Positions 20,594 through 32,175 of a DNA stretch of 64,000 nucleotides are shown here, in pieces (the stretch's first letter is position 1; each line of letters begins with the position of its first letter). The stretch is taken from contig JAPQWV010000748.1 in assembly GCA_027422505.1 (NCBI GenBank), positions 62,001 to 126,000 on the forward strand, given 5' to 3'. Both the position numbers and the translations under genes were made by a program. This DNA is from Craterostigma plantagineum. Lineage: Eukaryota > Streptophyta > Magnoliopsida > Lamiales > Linderniaceae. The notes beneath the pieces were generated by a model. It made no database searches and was not told where the DNA came from. It saw nothing but the letters and a program-made list of their open reading frames with translations.

Positions 20594-21750
20594 ATGTCTT
20601 CAAGCAACTTCTTAGGCACCGGACCTCCGGAATCGAAGGAGAGAACTACCATATATGGGACATTAAGATGAAGTCCTATCTGCAAGCTTTAAATCTATGG
20701 GAAGCAATGGATAAAGGAGCCGATACAACACCGTTAGGAGCAGATCCGACGATGTCGCAGATAAAGCAAAGAAAAAAATAAAAGAAACCAAGGGCTTTGA
20801 CGTGTCTTCACTCGGTTTTATCAGATGTCATATTTACAAGAATTATGACGCTCGAATCTTCAAAGGACGTGTGAGACAAGCTCAAGGAGGAGTTTGAAGG
20901 TAGCAGAAGAGATTCATTAATTAGACCATAGTTAACTACATATATATATATATATATTAATAAATACATAATTATTAGTTGGTTATCCATAATTTATTAA
21001 TAAATACCTTAATTAACTAAATAAATTAAAGTATAAAATAAAAAATAAAAAATAAAAAATTCTAAGCGGGCCCGTGGGGCGGGTTGGGTTCCATTTTTTT
21101 AGGCCCGCTACATGGCATGCCAGCCAGCCAGCCCGCCCGCCCTGGCCCGACCCTTTGACAGTACTAGTTGGAACTTTGGAAGATGAAAGATGGTGAAAGC
21201 ATGAAGGAATACTCATCGAAGTTGCTTGATCTAGTAAATAAGATCAGGTTGCTTGGAGAGAATGTTGCAGATGCTAAAGTTGGGGAGAAGATAATGGTAA
21301 GCCTCCCGGAAAAATTCGAATCAAAGGTGACAACGATTGAAGAATCATGTGATCTCTCGAAGTTGATTGTGGCTGAAATTATAACCAAGCTACAAGCACA
21401 TGATCAAAGATCACTCGTGAGACTCGATGGCAGAATACCCATGGATGGAGCTATGCAAGCAAGACATAAAGGAAATTTTCGAAGAAGTATGACAAGAAGA
21501 CCGTGGAGCAGAAAACGACAAAGGAAAAGCTCCGATGACTTCGAAAGGTTCTGAAAATAAAGGCAGATTTCCACCTTGTAGTACATGTGAGAGGTCCAAT
21601 CATGAAGAGAAAGATTGTTGGCATAAAGGAAAACCACAATCCAATCTCAGTTTTGCAAAAAATATAGCCATATTGAGAAATATTGTCGTTCGAAGGCGAA
21701 AAATAATCAACCCAAAAAGGGCAGCAACTAAATTACACAGAAGAAAAGGA
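20594..21750 (+). pseudogene. Copia-4A gag, interrupted
   Basis: An ATG at 20594 is followed by a one-base loss, after which the Gag N-terminus reads YHIWDIKMKSYLQALNLWEA. The UBN2-type part (LTCLHSVLSDVIFTRIM, then DKLKEEFEGS) shows a TGA where copy B has the Trp codon. A GC-rich transposon-like insert then splits the gene (about 20912-21166). The frame resumes with WKMKDGESMKEYSSKLLDLV and continues to a knuckle CSTCERSNHEEKDC near 21570. Several frames are used, so no Gag can be made. Confidence 0.85.
20912..21166. mobile_element. hAT-like small insertion in Copia-4A gag
   Basis: The right end read inward is TAGTACTGTCAAAGGGTCGGGCC, close in form to the hAT MITE ends at 14105-14624. It is followed by the same GC-rich gcccg/cgggc style and an AT-rich core (TA run near 20938-20957). 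The left end and 8-bp TSD were not found with certainty. Copy B runs off the window inside this insert. Confidence 0.55.
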
Positions 21751-21769
21751 AGAAGAAGCTAAAGGCAAC

Positions 21770-24616
21770 TTGTTTGTGGCCACTCAAGTTGAAGAATCAA
21801 ATGAGAATCTTACTTGGTATGTTGATAGCGGGTATATGAGTCATATGGCGAGAAGGCTATTTTCGAAACTTTAGACAACTCGATCCATATGAAGGTGAAG
21901 CTTGGAAATGGTGTTGTAGTTCAAGCTCAAGAAAGAGGATCCATAGCTGTTCCAACAAAGCGAGGTATTAGACGGATTCACAATGTCCTTTACATACCTC
22001 CGTTGATGCAAAATTTGCTCAGTGTTGCCCAAATGATGAAAAATGATTATTCTCTATTCTTTAAGAAGATATACTGCTATATATATGATTCTCAAAATAA
22101 TCTTGTTGCTGAGCTACCTATGGTTGAGAAAACATTTTCGATAAATTGATGTTTTGTTGGTGAAAAGTGTGAAAATGGCGAACGTTGTCGACTCTAGTCC
22201 TTGGCACGAACGGCTTTACAAAAGGAGATGGTTTATAATCTGCCCGAGATACAAAAATCCGATGGAATGTGTGCCTTTGACTACATACATTTTCTGCATT
22301 CTTCGACTTGGAGGGCGCAAAGTAAGCTCGAGTTGATACACACGGATTTGTGTGGTCCGATGAAAATGGAATCTCTGAGCGGCAACAAATACTTCATCTG
22401 ATTTATTGATGATTTCACGATGATGCCTTTGATTTATTTCATACAGTTCAAGTATCAAGTTCTTGAAATTTTCAATCAAGAAGATGATCGAAGTTCAAAG
22501 TGGATGCAAAATTAAAGCCGTGCGATCCGATAATGGCATGGAGTTCAACTCAAATGTATTCAACAAATTTTGTGAAGATGAAGATATACATCATCAACTC
22601 GTCTTATACTCTGGAGCAAAATGGTGTTGTTGAGAGGAAAAACAGAAATTCGTAGAGATGGTGCGGTGTCTTTTGGCGGAGACAAATCTACCAAATGATT
22701 TAGGGCTGAGGCTGCTTATACTTCTGTTTATCTACAAATAAATTGCCGACGAGCGCACTGAAAGATGCTTCGCCTATCGAGAAATGGAGTGGAGTCAAAC
22801 CACCCGTCAATCACATAAAGGTTTTTGGCTCATGTTGCTCGTTCATATTCTGACTCAAAGACGAAGTAAGCTTGATGTTAAGTCGAAGGTTGGTATTTTC
22901 TTGGGTTATGCATCAAAATCTAAGGCATACCGCATTTATGATGTGAAGGATAAGATGTTATTTTCAGCCAAGATGTTCGTGTGGATGAGAATTCTTTCTG
23001 GGACTGGAAAGAAGGAAAATAAAGCATGAAAACTCTCAGGCTGAACCTCACTCAATTGCTGAAAATTTAGATAAAACGATCGGGCATCCACAGGAGGAAA
23101 ATGAGGACGTCGACGATGAACCGAAAAGGAAAGACGAGGTCGCTTGCAGAAATTTACGAGAAATGCAACATAGCTACTGTTGAACCATCTAATGAGGCTG
23201 CAAAACTGAAGGCTAGATTCAAGCTATGAAAGAAGAAATTCATACGATCAACAAGAACGAGACGTGGGAGTTAGTCGAGAGACCAAATGGCCGAAATATC
23301 TTAGGTGTAAAATGGGTCTACCAGACGAAGATGAATCCTGACGGATCCTTGAACAAGCTTAAAGCACGACTTATTGTCAAGGGTAATCACAACAATATGG
23401 TGTCAACTTCAATGATACGTTTGCGGCGTTTGATAGACACGATACTATAAGATTGCTAATTGCTCTTGCGGCTCAACACAAGTGGAGTTATTTCACCTTG
23501 AAGTAAAATCCGCATTTCTCAATGGGCAGCGTGAAAAAGAAATTTATGTTGATCAACCTCCGGGATTCGAAGTGAAAGATAAAGAATATCAAGTGTACAA
23601 GCTACACAAGGCACTTTATGGTTTGAAGCATGCTCTGAGGGCGTGGTACAATAAGATAGATACTTATCTTATTAATTCCGGTTTCGGGAGGAGTGATGTT
23701 GAAGCTATACAAGGAAAAGCAGCGATGGGAAAATATTGATTATTTCTTTATATGTTGATGACTTACTCGTAAAAGGGAGTAACGTCGAGGAGATGAGCAC
23801 CTTTAAGACTGAGATGGAAAAATGTTCGAGATGTCTGATTTGGGAGAGATGCATTATTTTGTCGGGATGGAAATTCAGTAAAGTACGAGTGGTATTTTTA
23901 TTTTTCAGCAGAAGTACGCTACATGAGCTATTAAAGAAGTTCAAGATGGAGCGTTACAAACCTGTTTCAATTCCTTTACTTGCTCATGAGAAACTAACTA
24001 AAGATGATGTAGGGGATGTTGTTTATTGCACTGCTTATCGAAGTCTGGTAGGAAGTCTTTTATATCTGACGAATACAAGGCCGAACTTGATGTTTGCAAG
24101 CAGTTTTTTTATCTAGATTCATGCAAGAACTGAAACAGAAGCATATGGCAGCAGCAAAATGAGTTCTCAGGTATGTCAAAGGTACTATTGATTATCGTGT
24201 CAGTTTAAATCTATGAAAAATGGAGTGCCGCAAGGTTTTTCCGATAGTGATTGGGCTGGAAGTTATGATGACTCAAAGAGCAATTCAGGCTATCGGTTCT
24301 GGCGTGTCTTCTTGGAGCTCAAGGAAGTAGGAAGTAGTAGCACAATGATCCGCCGAAGTTGAATATGTTGCAGCTACTAGTGCGGCGAATCAAGCAATTT
24401 GGCTAAGAAACTAGATGGAAGATTTGAGCATGAAACAATCTGAGGCAACAGTGATATGTGTCGATAATAAATCTGCGATTTCAATGGCGAAAAATCCTAT
24501 TTTTCATGGTCGGTCTAAGCACATAAGGTGAAGTTTCATGCATTGAGGAAGCTAACGCAAGCAAGGAGATCAAGCTACTTCATATGAGCAAGCTGCTGAT
24601 ATTTTAACGAAGGCAC
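21770..24616 (+). pseudogene. Copia-4 pol remnant: protease to RNase H
   Basis: The protease start WYVDSGYMSHM lies near 21815. The integrase retains ELIHTDLCGPMKMESLSGNK (about 22330), VRSDNGMEFNS (about 22525) and NGVVERKNRN (about 22625). The RT N-terminus EEIHTINKNETWELVERP starts near 23230, LYGLKHALRAWYNKID near 23618, and the catalytic YVDDLL near 23750. RNase H reads SDSDWAGSYDDSKSNSGY near 24245, then [21 protein letters not shown] and ADILTKAL near 24595. Many frameshifts and stops occur. No counterpart in copy B is visible because the window ends first. Confidence 0.9.
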
Positions 24617-25460
24617 TGTTGGGTTTTGAGCGGGCTTTTGCGCCCAAGTGGGTAATTAAGCCACTAAAGAAGAGCTGAAACGATTTTGATTAAATCGAGA
24701 ACTGTCGTTCATCAAAACTCGAAATTGATTCAAGATTCATAATCTACGTTTCGAGGAGAATCCGTAGACTTTTAATTTGCTCAAACCGATAATGGGTGAA
24801 TGAGAAATTAATTATTTAATCCGACCCAATAATAATAAATAATGTGGGTGGTGTGTAAGGGAATGGATCAAATGTTCCACATTGGAAAAACAACTTTTTC
24901 AACTATATATATAGACACCCATCACTACTCATCAAACAAGTGGTGGGCTCAAGAGGTGGGCTCAATGGCCCACGGCCGAGCCCGGCCCAAGCCCACGCGC
25001 ACGGCCCGCTAGCCCAAGCCCAAACCCGGAACTAAATTTATGCTCCGGTGATGTGGCATTGATGATGACGTGGCACCGGCGTGACGTGGCACCAACGATG
25101 ATGTGGCGACGAGAGGTTGGCCATGGGACGCGCGATGTGGCGATGACGCGGCAATATTGCTGACGTGGCGGATTCGACGACGTGTCAGTGATAGGCAAAA
25201 ATGATGACGGTCGGGCGGGTCGGCCGAACCGCTGCGTCGCTTCAGAAGAGGTGCGATCTGGATCGTTGGATCCATATCTGACGGATCAGATTTAATCTGG
25301 AAAAAAGACAAGGGAGGTGACTATTCACAAATAGGTCCCTGCCCAGAAGTTGCAGCCCTTCACAATTCGCCCCCAGACCCCTTAAAACCTATAAATAGAC
25401 CCCTGCAGACTTGGAAAATTAATTCAATCATTCAATTCACTCCTAGCATTTTAGAATAAG
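24617..25460 (+). repeat. LTR-like region after Copia-4
   Basis: The stretch opens TGTTGGGTTTTGAGCGGGC right after RNase H, a common plant Copia 3' LTR start, but no purine tract precedes it. Two TATA-like boxes occur (ctatatatatag near 24903 and cctataaatag near 25388). A GC-rich middle repeats gatgacgtggc / gatgtggc several times (about 25055-25185). The end of the LTR and a second copy could not be located, so more than one LTR may be joined here. Confidence 0.5.
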
Positions 25461-25814
25461 TTGACAGCATCTCCCTTATTAGTAATAAAGCAAGAAAGGC
25501 TCGAGTCTTTAGTAGACTCGCTCGATAATTTCGTTACGGTGCGCGACGTTTCGAAATTCCTGAAGTCGTTGTATCTTCGGGACGTATTGCGACAACCCGA
25601 GGCACTGAAATACGGGGCAATAACGTCTTACGGAAAGCGTACGATGTACGTGCCTCGACTTCGACGTAGTAAGCCGAAACTCTGTCCGAGTTTTACGAGC
25701 GCCACCGACCAGACGCCAACACCGAAACCAACAGGCACTACAGAAAGGACACATTTGAGGAAAAACAGTTTATGCTTGGAGTATCTAAGAAGAAACTTAA
25801 AGGAGAAGTGTTAA
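25461..25814 (+). CDS. Unrecognised open frame of 117 codons
   Basis: The frame opens at a TTG; the first in-frame ATG is well inside, near 25644. The protein is basic in its second half and holds DSLDNFVTVRDVSKFLKSLYL, then proline/threonine-rich TPTPKPTGTTE. I recognise no family. It lies just downstream of a TATA-like box (about 25388) and upstream of a stray P-family 3' flank. It may be a chance frame in an LTR or a fragment of a gag-like gene. No supporting copy exists elsewhere in the window. Confidence 0.25.
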   Translation: MTASPLLVIKQERLESLVDSLDNFVTVRDVSKFLKSLYLRDVLRQPEALKYGAITSYGKRTMYVPRLRRSKPKLCPSFTSATDQTPTPKPTGTTERTHLRKNSLCLEYLRRNLKEKC

Positions 25815-25825
25815 TTGATTAAATT

Positions 25826-26390
25826 TCTCTTAAATATATACACATATATATATATAATATATTTTGTATCTTTGTCATATGGTTGGTGAAAAATCATTCA
25901 AGGGACCATGGGTTTGTCTATAGTTTGTCCTTACGTAATAATGTTATGTACACCAATTAGGATAGTGAAGAACACAAATAACCTAGTACTACATCGTTAT
26001 TTTTTTCGTATTTTACGATTGCTCGTTATATATAGTGGTTTCTAAAACAAACAATATTATAACACCTAACTAGCATGGCTCATCATCATGTATATGAGTG
26101 TATTTCTGTATCTTCAGATTTCCTGTGTGCGAGGATAGGAAATTTTTTTCTTAACCCCAAATTTTGGTTATCAATTGATTATGTACCTTTCATTGTAATT
26201 CTTGAATTTAACTTTTCACTGTAAGTGGCAAATTGTTTTCTAAAAGAAACAATCATGAAAACGTGCGACCCGCCAACATGTTAACAGTCCGAAGAAATGC
26301 ATATATCTATTTAGCTTCGTTACTTTAGTATCAAATAGGAGGGCTTGAATTCGCTTCTTTCCTATTGGGACTCAGAAAAATTTTGAAACG
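25826..26390 (+). pseudogene. Stray 3' flank of a P-family copy
   Basis: The first 125 bp (tttctcttaaatatata...tttgtccttacgtaataatgttatgta) repeat the P1 tail that surrounds the solo LTR (19383-19458 plus 20395-20435). From about 25970 the sequence follows the P3 downstream flank (54410-54820): aacaaataacctagta, gatttcct, aatttaacttttcactgtaa and ttactttagtatcaaa all recur in order. No coding exon is present, so this is a displaced or separated 3' flank. Confidence 0.7.
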
Positions 26391-26394
26391 GAGT

Positions 26395-26653
26395 TGTTGA
26401 GATTCTAAAAAATTAGGTTTTGTCCCATAGAATAATTCAAGTTCTTCAATACACTATATAAGAGGTTTTTCCCTCATATCACCAATTGGTTTTAGGAAAG
26501 ACCTCTCGATTTCTAATATAATATCAGAACAATCTTCATCGCCATTATCCAATTCATATGTCTACGTGTTAGGTTAGTCATACCACACATTAAAACGTGT
26601 TGAGATTCTAAAATTTGAGATTTGTCTCGTATCGAATAATTCAAGCTCTTCAG

Positions 26654-26690
<37 letters not shown>
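26395..26690 (+). mobile_element. TRIM-like mini-LTR element, right end lost
   Basis: TGTTGAGATTCTAAAA starts two direct copies at 26395 and 26598. The first runs about 125 bp to ...TTCTAATATA, has a TATA box (cactatataagagg) and is followed by a degraded primer site (atatcagaac). The second breaks down in a TA microsatellite (26658-26688), beyond which NA-1 begins. LTRs this short with almost no internal sequence fit the TRIM class. Confidence 0.55.
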
Positions 26691-28166
26691 TATTGGGGTG
26701 AGCGGTAACATTCGGGCCCAGCAGAAAGTTGATTGATTTTGGACCCACGCCAATATAATCGGGACATTATAAACTAAAATGACGCCGAGCGAGAACACAA
26801 AGTTTTTGGTGTGCCGTATACAAATGAAACGCATGCCCTTATATAGGCAAAACATCATGCTACAAGCCAAAACACATTTGTCATTGCACTCGTCGTGCAT
26901 GTCCATCATTTATGTCTTCATTTGCCATGTCTCTTATCTAATCTGTGTGTGGTGGATTGGCTTGTACATGGTATTTGCCAAAAGTTTGGCTGGACCCAAC
27001 AATTCTCTCCCTCCAGCCACATTCCACACATCATTTCAAGCGCTCTTCCATCCGAGCTGAACTTAAGAGTAATTGTAAATAGCCCGAACGTTCCATTGGC
27101 TTTCCTTGCACTGGCTACACGTAGCCCAAATCAAGAATTTTGGTCCTACCCCACTTGATTTGCTCCACGACCAATCCTATGTGCAACTGCCCACCCGACT
27201 ATACTTGTCGGTTCCGAAGAGTGACTTCGATGCAATTCCTTCACCAGCAGGATTTCCTTCTCACCATGGTCTGCATTTCGTCCAGGCGCGAGATTTCGTG
27301 AACCGATCGAAGTTAGAGTATTGTATACCATACTCCCGTCCAGACGATATAAGCTTCCACGCTCTTCTCCCTTTCGTAGGACCATTTCGACCACTGTGTG
27401 ATTTTCTAGACTCCCCCTGCTATGAAACCCCATAGCTCTTGGAATCTAACTAGCTCAATGATATTAAAATTCCAACGCAACTTGGGACAAAGTCACACCA
27501 CCCAAAGTGCGTACCATTCCGAATGAATATTTTGATATGTTAGAAAAATCGAATGGGTTCGTCTTCATGGCCAATGGAGATCGACGGCATTTTCGAGGTG
27601 TTGGGATGGTGAAGATCAAATAGTTGACTGTTGTGGTGGGCAGTAATATTTCCGGCCAATCGCAAGGTTGATTGATTTTGGACCCGTGACAATTTATTCG
27701 GGACAATATAAAACTGAAATGACACCGGGCAAGAACACAAGATTTTTACGTGGCTTGGCAATACCTCCTACCTCCACGGAGAGCACCTGTTAAGAAAATT
27801 ACACCGTACAAATTTAACTCTCGTTTTAAACCCAAACCTGAGATCTCTAACCCAGCCGAGTAATGTATTTGTATCTACTCCCAAATATCCCAGTAAAACT
27901 ACACCCACTCTCACCCTTATCAACCCGAAGTTGGATCTCACTATCTCTCTCCCTCTCTCTCGACTCTTTTTCTTCTATTGGGGTGCCGTTTACGAATGAA
28001 AGCATGCCCTGGCAAACCATCATGCTACAAGCCAAATCACATATTTCCATTTCACTCGTCATGCATATCCCATCATTTATGTCTTCACATGCCTTGTCTC
28101 TTATCTAATGCGTGTGGTGGATTGGCTTGCACATGGTACTTGCCAAAAGCTTGGCTGGACCCAACA
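26691..28166 (-). mobile_element. NA-1: reverse-oriented non-autonomous Copia derivative
   Basis: Two LTRs ending GGCTGGACCCAACA (plus strand) lie at about 26691-27001 and 27630-28166. The left one (the 3' LTR) lacks about 230 bp in its middle. A pyrimidine tract, ttctctccctccagcc, directly follows the left LTR on the plus strand, i.e. the purine tract of a minus-strand element. The 0.63-kb interior matches the 3' part of NA-2 but lacks gag, integrase and RT. No TSD was found. Confidence 0.7.
27146..27630 (-). pseudogene. NA-1 gag-pre-integrase scrap with an inverted piece
   Basis: On the minus strand the motif LRKGEERGSLYRLDGSM (about 27310-27375) is the Copia gag-pre-integrase region, and TLGGVTLSQVALEF follows the protease in NA-2. 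The next block (about 27512-27630) reads on the plus strand instead: NEYFDMLEKSNGFVFMANGD. It is homologous to the NA-2 region at 29470-29590 but in the opposite direction, so a segment of about 115 bp is inverted. Confidence 0.65.
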
Positions 28167-30132
28167 AGAAGTACTCAAACGATCTCTAATAACTATAGAG
28201 AAAATCTATGAGTTATAATATCAGTATGTAAAGGAGAAACTCTTAATTATAATCGGAGAAAACACCTTTGCCATATTTTTGTTTGATTCTCTCTAGTTTC
28301 TCTTAATCGTTCGCTTCTATGGTATGATGTACCTCTGATCGTTTGACGCCTATTTATAGGCAAAATCAAACACTATTAAGAATAAACTAGTGATTATATA
28401 AAAATATTGGGGTTGAGCGGTAACATTTCGGACTTAGTGGAAGGTTGATTTTGGATCCGCGATAATTTTATCCGGACAGAATAAACCGAAATGACACCAA
28501 TAGAGAATACGAGATTTTTACGTGGTTCAGCCAATACCGCCTACCTCCACGGAGACCACCAGCTTTACTATATTGACAATATTACACCGTACAAATTAAC
28601 GTTCGTGTTTAAACCCAAACTCGAGACCCCTTACCAACTCGGGTAATATATTTGTACCTATTCCCAACTACCCCAGTAAAACTAAAACCCGCTCTCACCT
28701 TATCCACCAGGATAAGTTTCCTATCACTATTTCTCTCTCACTGAACTTCACACTTGATTTAGGATGATAACAACTGAATAATCATCAGCCTATTTATAGA
28801 TGTCTTCAGCTCTTCTGGACCGGTCAAAATCGATGGCCAGGAATCCGCCGCATCGCCCTTTAACACGAATCGTTCATTTATTATATATATAAATAAATAA
28901 TATTACAATTAAATTTTATAATATTTTTATTTTTTTCTTCATCGTGGCGGTTGGATCCCATCAATTCTCCCCCTCCAGCCGCATTCGGCGTATTCTTCAC
29001 CAAGCGTTCATCCCAGCGAGTCTGAACTTGACCCGTTCGTAATTACCACGAACATCCATTGACCTTCCTTGTACCAGCTACACATATCCAATCAAGAATT
29101 CAGGTCCTACCCGCTTGATTCACCCCGGTTAATTCCATGTGCAGCTGTGGAACCGACTCTACTCGTCGATTATGAAGAGGGACTTCGATGCAACTCCTTC
29201 TCCAGCAGGATTTTCCTTCTCACCATCGTCTGCCTTTCCACCACGCGCACACGGTTTTCGTGAACCCATCGAAGTCAGAGTATTTTGTACCACGCTTCGT
29301 CCAAACTATACAAACTTCCACGCTCTTCTCCCTTCATTAGGACCTTTCCGCCACGTGCTAGACTCCCCCTGCTATGCATAGCCCTTGGAATTAACTGGCT
29401 CAAGAATATTAAATTCCTGTGCAATTTTGGGACAAAGATCACACCACCCAAAGTGAGCCCCACTCCGTCAACCATTTTGATTTTTATCGTTCCAACACCT
29501 TGAACATCGCGACGATATCCATCAGCCATGGAAATCGAAACCCCTGCGTATTTTTTGGAATGTATCAAAATATTTTCTCTCGAAGCAAACATGGTACTTC
29601 GACCCCGAATCTAATATCCATTCATCCTGAGAACAAGCGTCATCATTGGAGACTTTGAGAACGTCTCCAAGATAATATTCTGTTACCATCGTTGTGGAAT
29701 TCTTCTCGCCATTTCTGTCCTTCTTCCAAGTCAGACAATTTCTCTTGATGTGTTCTAGCTCACCACACTTGTAGCACACAATGCCTTCCCGCCATTTTTT
29801 ATTTAGACCTGCTGCTACCTCCAAATTGTCTAGCGTGGAACCTTCGTCTACAATTCTACTCGTGTATAGCCAACGCCGAATTTTGGCTATCCTCATAATT
29901 TGATCGCCTCCTCTTTTCATGCGCCAAAAGAGTTGACTGTACATCTACCATCTTCACTGTCGTCTTTTCATACAAGATGGTTGTGACCAAATTATCATAA
30001 GAAATCAGGAAGCGAGGTAAGAAGTAAAAGGGCCTTATCTTCTTCCTCTAACTTTACATCAACTTTTAGGAGTTGAACCGCAAGTCCGTTGAACACGCTG
30101 ATATGATCCATGACATTTCCACCTTCCTCCAT

Positions 30133-30249
30133 TAGTCGCGTCGTAAACGGCCAAAATATAAAATTTATAACCTTACTAATGAGAATAGCGAAAGTAACGA
30201 TCGTCTCACAACGAAGATGGTTGATGTACTTCTATATCAAAACTCGATC

Positions 30250-30283
<34 letters not shown>

Positions 30284-32175
30284 GTAATAATAATAGTAAT
30301 AGTAGTAGTAGAATAATAGTACTAATAATAATAATACTAATAATAATAAGCGTCATAATAATAATAGAAGTAGTAATAATAATAATAATAAGGTGGTTTT
30401 GTTGTTTACGGTTCAAAGAAAAACGAAATTAAACTAATGATAGACGAAGGAAACAAAAATAAATACTAACAATATAAATAATAGTTGAAGAAATCGTTCT
30501 CCACCTTGATTTATATAATCGACCATAGATTCCTAAATAACGTGTATACGCAAGCATAATCGGTTATAGCTGTCGACAAACGCCTAGCAACCAATCTCTT
30601 CTTAATTTCTCAGATAATTATGAAACGCTCTATAATTATTTCCCTAATCGAAAAAATAACATTCGGGACGCCCTGCAAGGTTTAAGATTCCGACAGCATT
30701 AAAAATGAAAGAGACCCGATTATTGACTAACTCGCTGGGACGACGCTCTCGCAAGAAACGACGCTGGTTCTTTACAATCAAATGGTGTAAACTACAATAT
30801 AACTTACACTTACCTAAGGTAGAGAAGTTGAATATTGTTCGCTACTTATAAAACGAACAAACAATTACGGATTTGTCGTTTTAATTAGCCACTCACCTAG
30901 ATTAATTAAACATTTGCAACTATTTAATCAACCTAAGTTCATCAACTGAAATAAATTCAAGCTTAAACAAATACTCACGCGTTCAAGAATAAGCACAAAT
31001 AATCTCACAATATTATAAATCAAGGTTTTGATAATACTTCAACTACGACAAGTTTAGCTACGATACATACAAATTAAAAAGCAATACATACGGAACGGCA
31101 TACTAATAATCTTACGAAAGTGCGAAGTCGATTATTGTCAGCAACTAACAACACCAAACTGTGATAGTTTTACCTTGCAAACTAACTTATCAGTGCGGTG
31201 CTAATTTGATGTCGTCTTGGCTTGGCAATTCGTCGAACACTGGTAGGCGCTCAGCTTCTAGAAATTTTGTCCACTGCCTCACTCGATACTTCAGGCTTTG
31301 ACTGCAGCCCAACTCAAGATGTCGCTTCCGTTGCTTGTCGTTCACAGCTGAAGCTCGATGCTCTCAGCCGGACAGCCGCACCCGCCCTCATCTTTCGCAG
31401 CATTCGAACTCCCTTGTAACCCTCTCTGTTATGCCATGTGTGTTTGTGTAACTGGCCTTTCAACAGAGAGGTATTCTCAGTTGATGATAGTGAGTGCTCT
31501 TAGATCGAACTTCTCCTCTTTTTTTTTTTCAGTTGCGTAACATCGCCCGTTATATAGAGAGTTTTCTTCGCCGATCCATCTTTCCTTTTCAACTCACAAA
31601 TTATTTTCAACGACAAATCAGAAAAGAAGCAGACATGAGATCGATGTGGCAGCCGTGAAATCTTCCTTTTTCTTCCTTGAACCGCGAGCTTTCTCCATCT
31701 TTGTGTGCGTCATACATATGTGTGTCGTGGTCGTGGGTCTCTTTATCTCCTCAAGTGTGCGTATGTGTCTTGTATACCTATTCAATTGTCTTATGGGCTC
31801 AAAGATGTAAGTTCGTTGAGATGGTCTTGGGCCTAAAAGTTTTAAATGGGGTTGGAGCTGATGGACCGAGTTTAAATCAAAAGTTTTTGGCAGACTGCGC
31901 CACATCGGTGCAAATGGAATAAATTTGCACTCAGGATACCCAAATTTCAATCCGGCCACAAACTAGACTCGCAGACGATCGCAACCATATAAATTTTGCA
32001 GTGTAGTTTCTCCTGGAGAGAAACAGTTTATTCATCAAAGTTCACCATTTGTCGTCTTGAAATCCATAAATTTATAAAAATTAAATAAAGCTTTTAAAAA
32101 CGTATCAAGCGACTTAATTTGGCCCGCAACCGACTCATTTATCATAAATATAAACATATAAAAATACGTTTATCA
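30133..32175 (-). mobile_element. Solo Athila-like LTR inside NA-2 gag
   Basis: A perfect 5-bp TSD, tccat, flanks it (30128-30132 and 32176-32180). On the minus strand it begins TGATAAACG and ends GACGCGACTA. Joined across it, the Copia gag reads on without loss. Its end and the AAT microsatellite, the 'cttgaaattag'-type area and the GGCCGTTT...CGCGAC end match the LTR at 6088-7999, but with substantial divergence. It is 2043 bp, close to that LTR's 1912 bp. It contains no genes. Confidence 0.9.
30249..30395. repeat. (AAT)n-rich microsatellite
   Basis: Imperfect aat/agt/aag trinucleotides run for about 145 bp inside the solo LTR. They correspond to the shorter ATT tract of the Athila LTRs (about 7825 and 44928), greatly expanded here. 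Confidence 0.9.

Larger units (their letters stand above)
1..21115. repeat. Large duplicated block, copy A
   Basis: This stretch matches 37094-64000 in the same orientation and order. Position 1 pairs with 37094, 5352 with 42451, 12208 with 49310 and 21115 with 64000. Identity is very high by eye, with scattered substitutions and one-base indels. Both ends of the match are window edges, so the block is longer than seen. Relative to copy B, A lacks 8562 bp at the 13678/13679 junction and gains a 2785-bp LTR element at 16397. The simplest reading is a tandem duplication with a period near 37.1 kb. An assembly artefact such as two haplotypes laid end to end is the main alternative. Confidence 0.93.

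Noticed and set aside
30110..30432. Frames rich in Ile or Asn/Ser repeats
   Set aside because: They are translations of the AAT microsatellite in a solo LTR.
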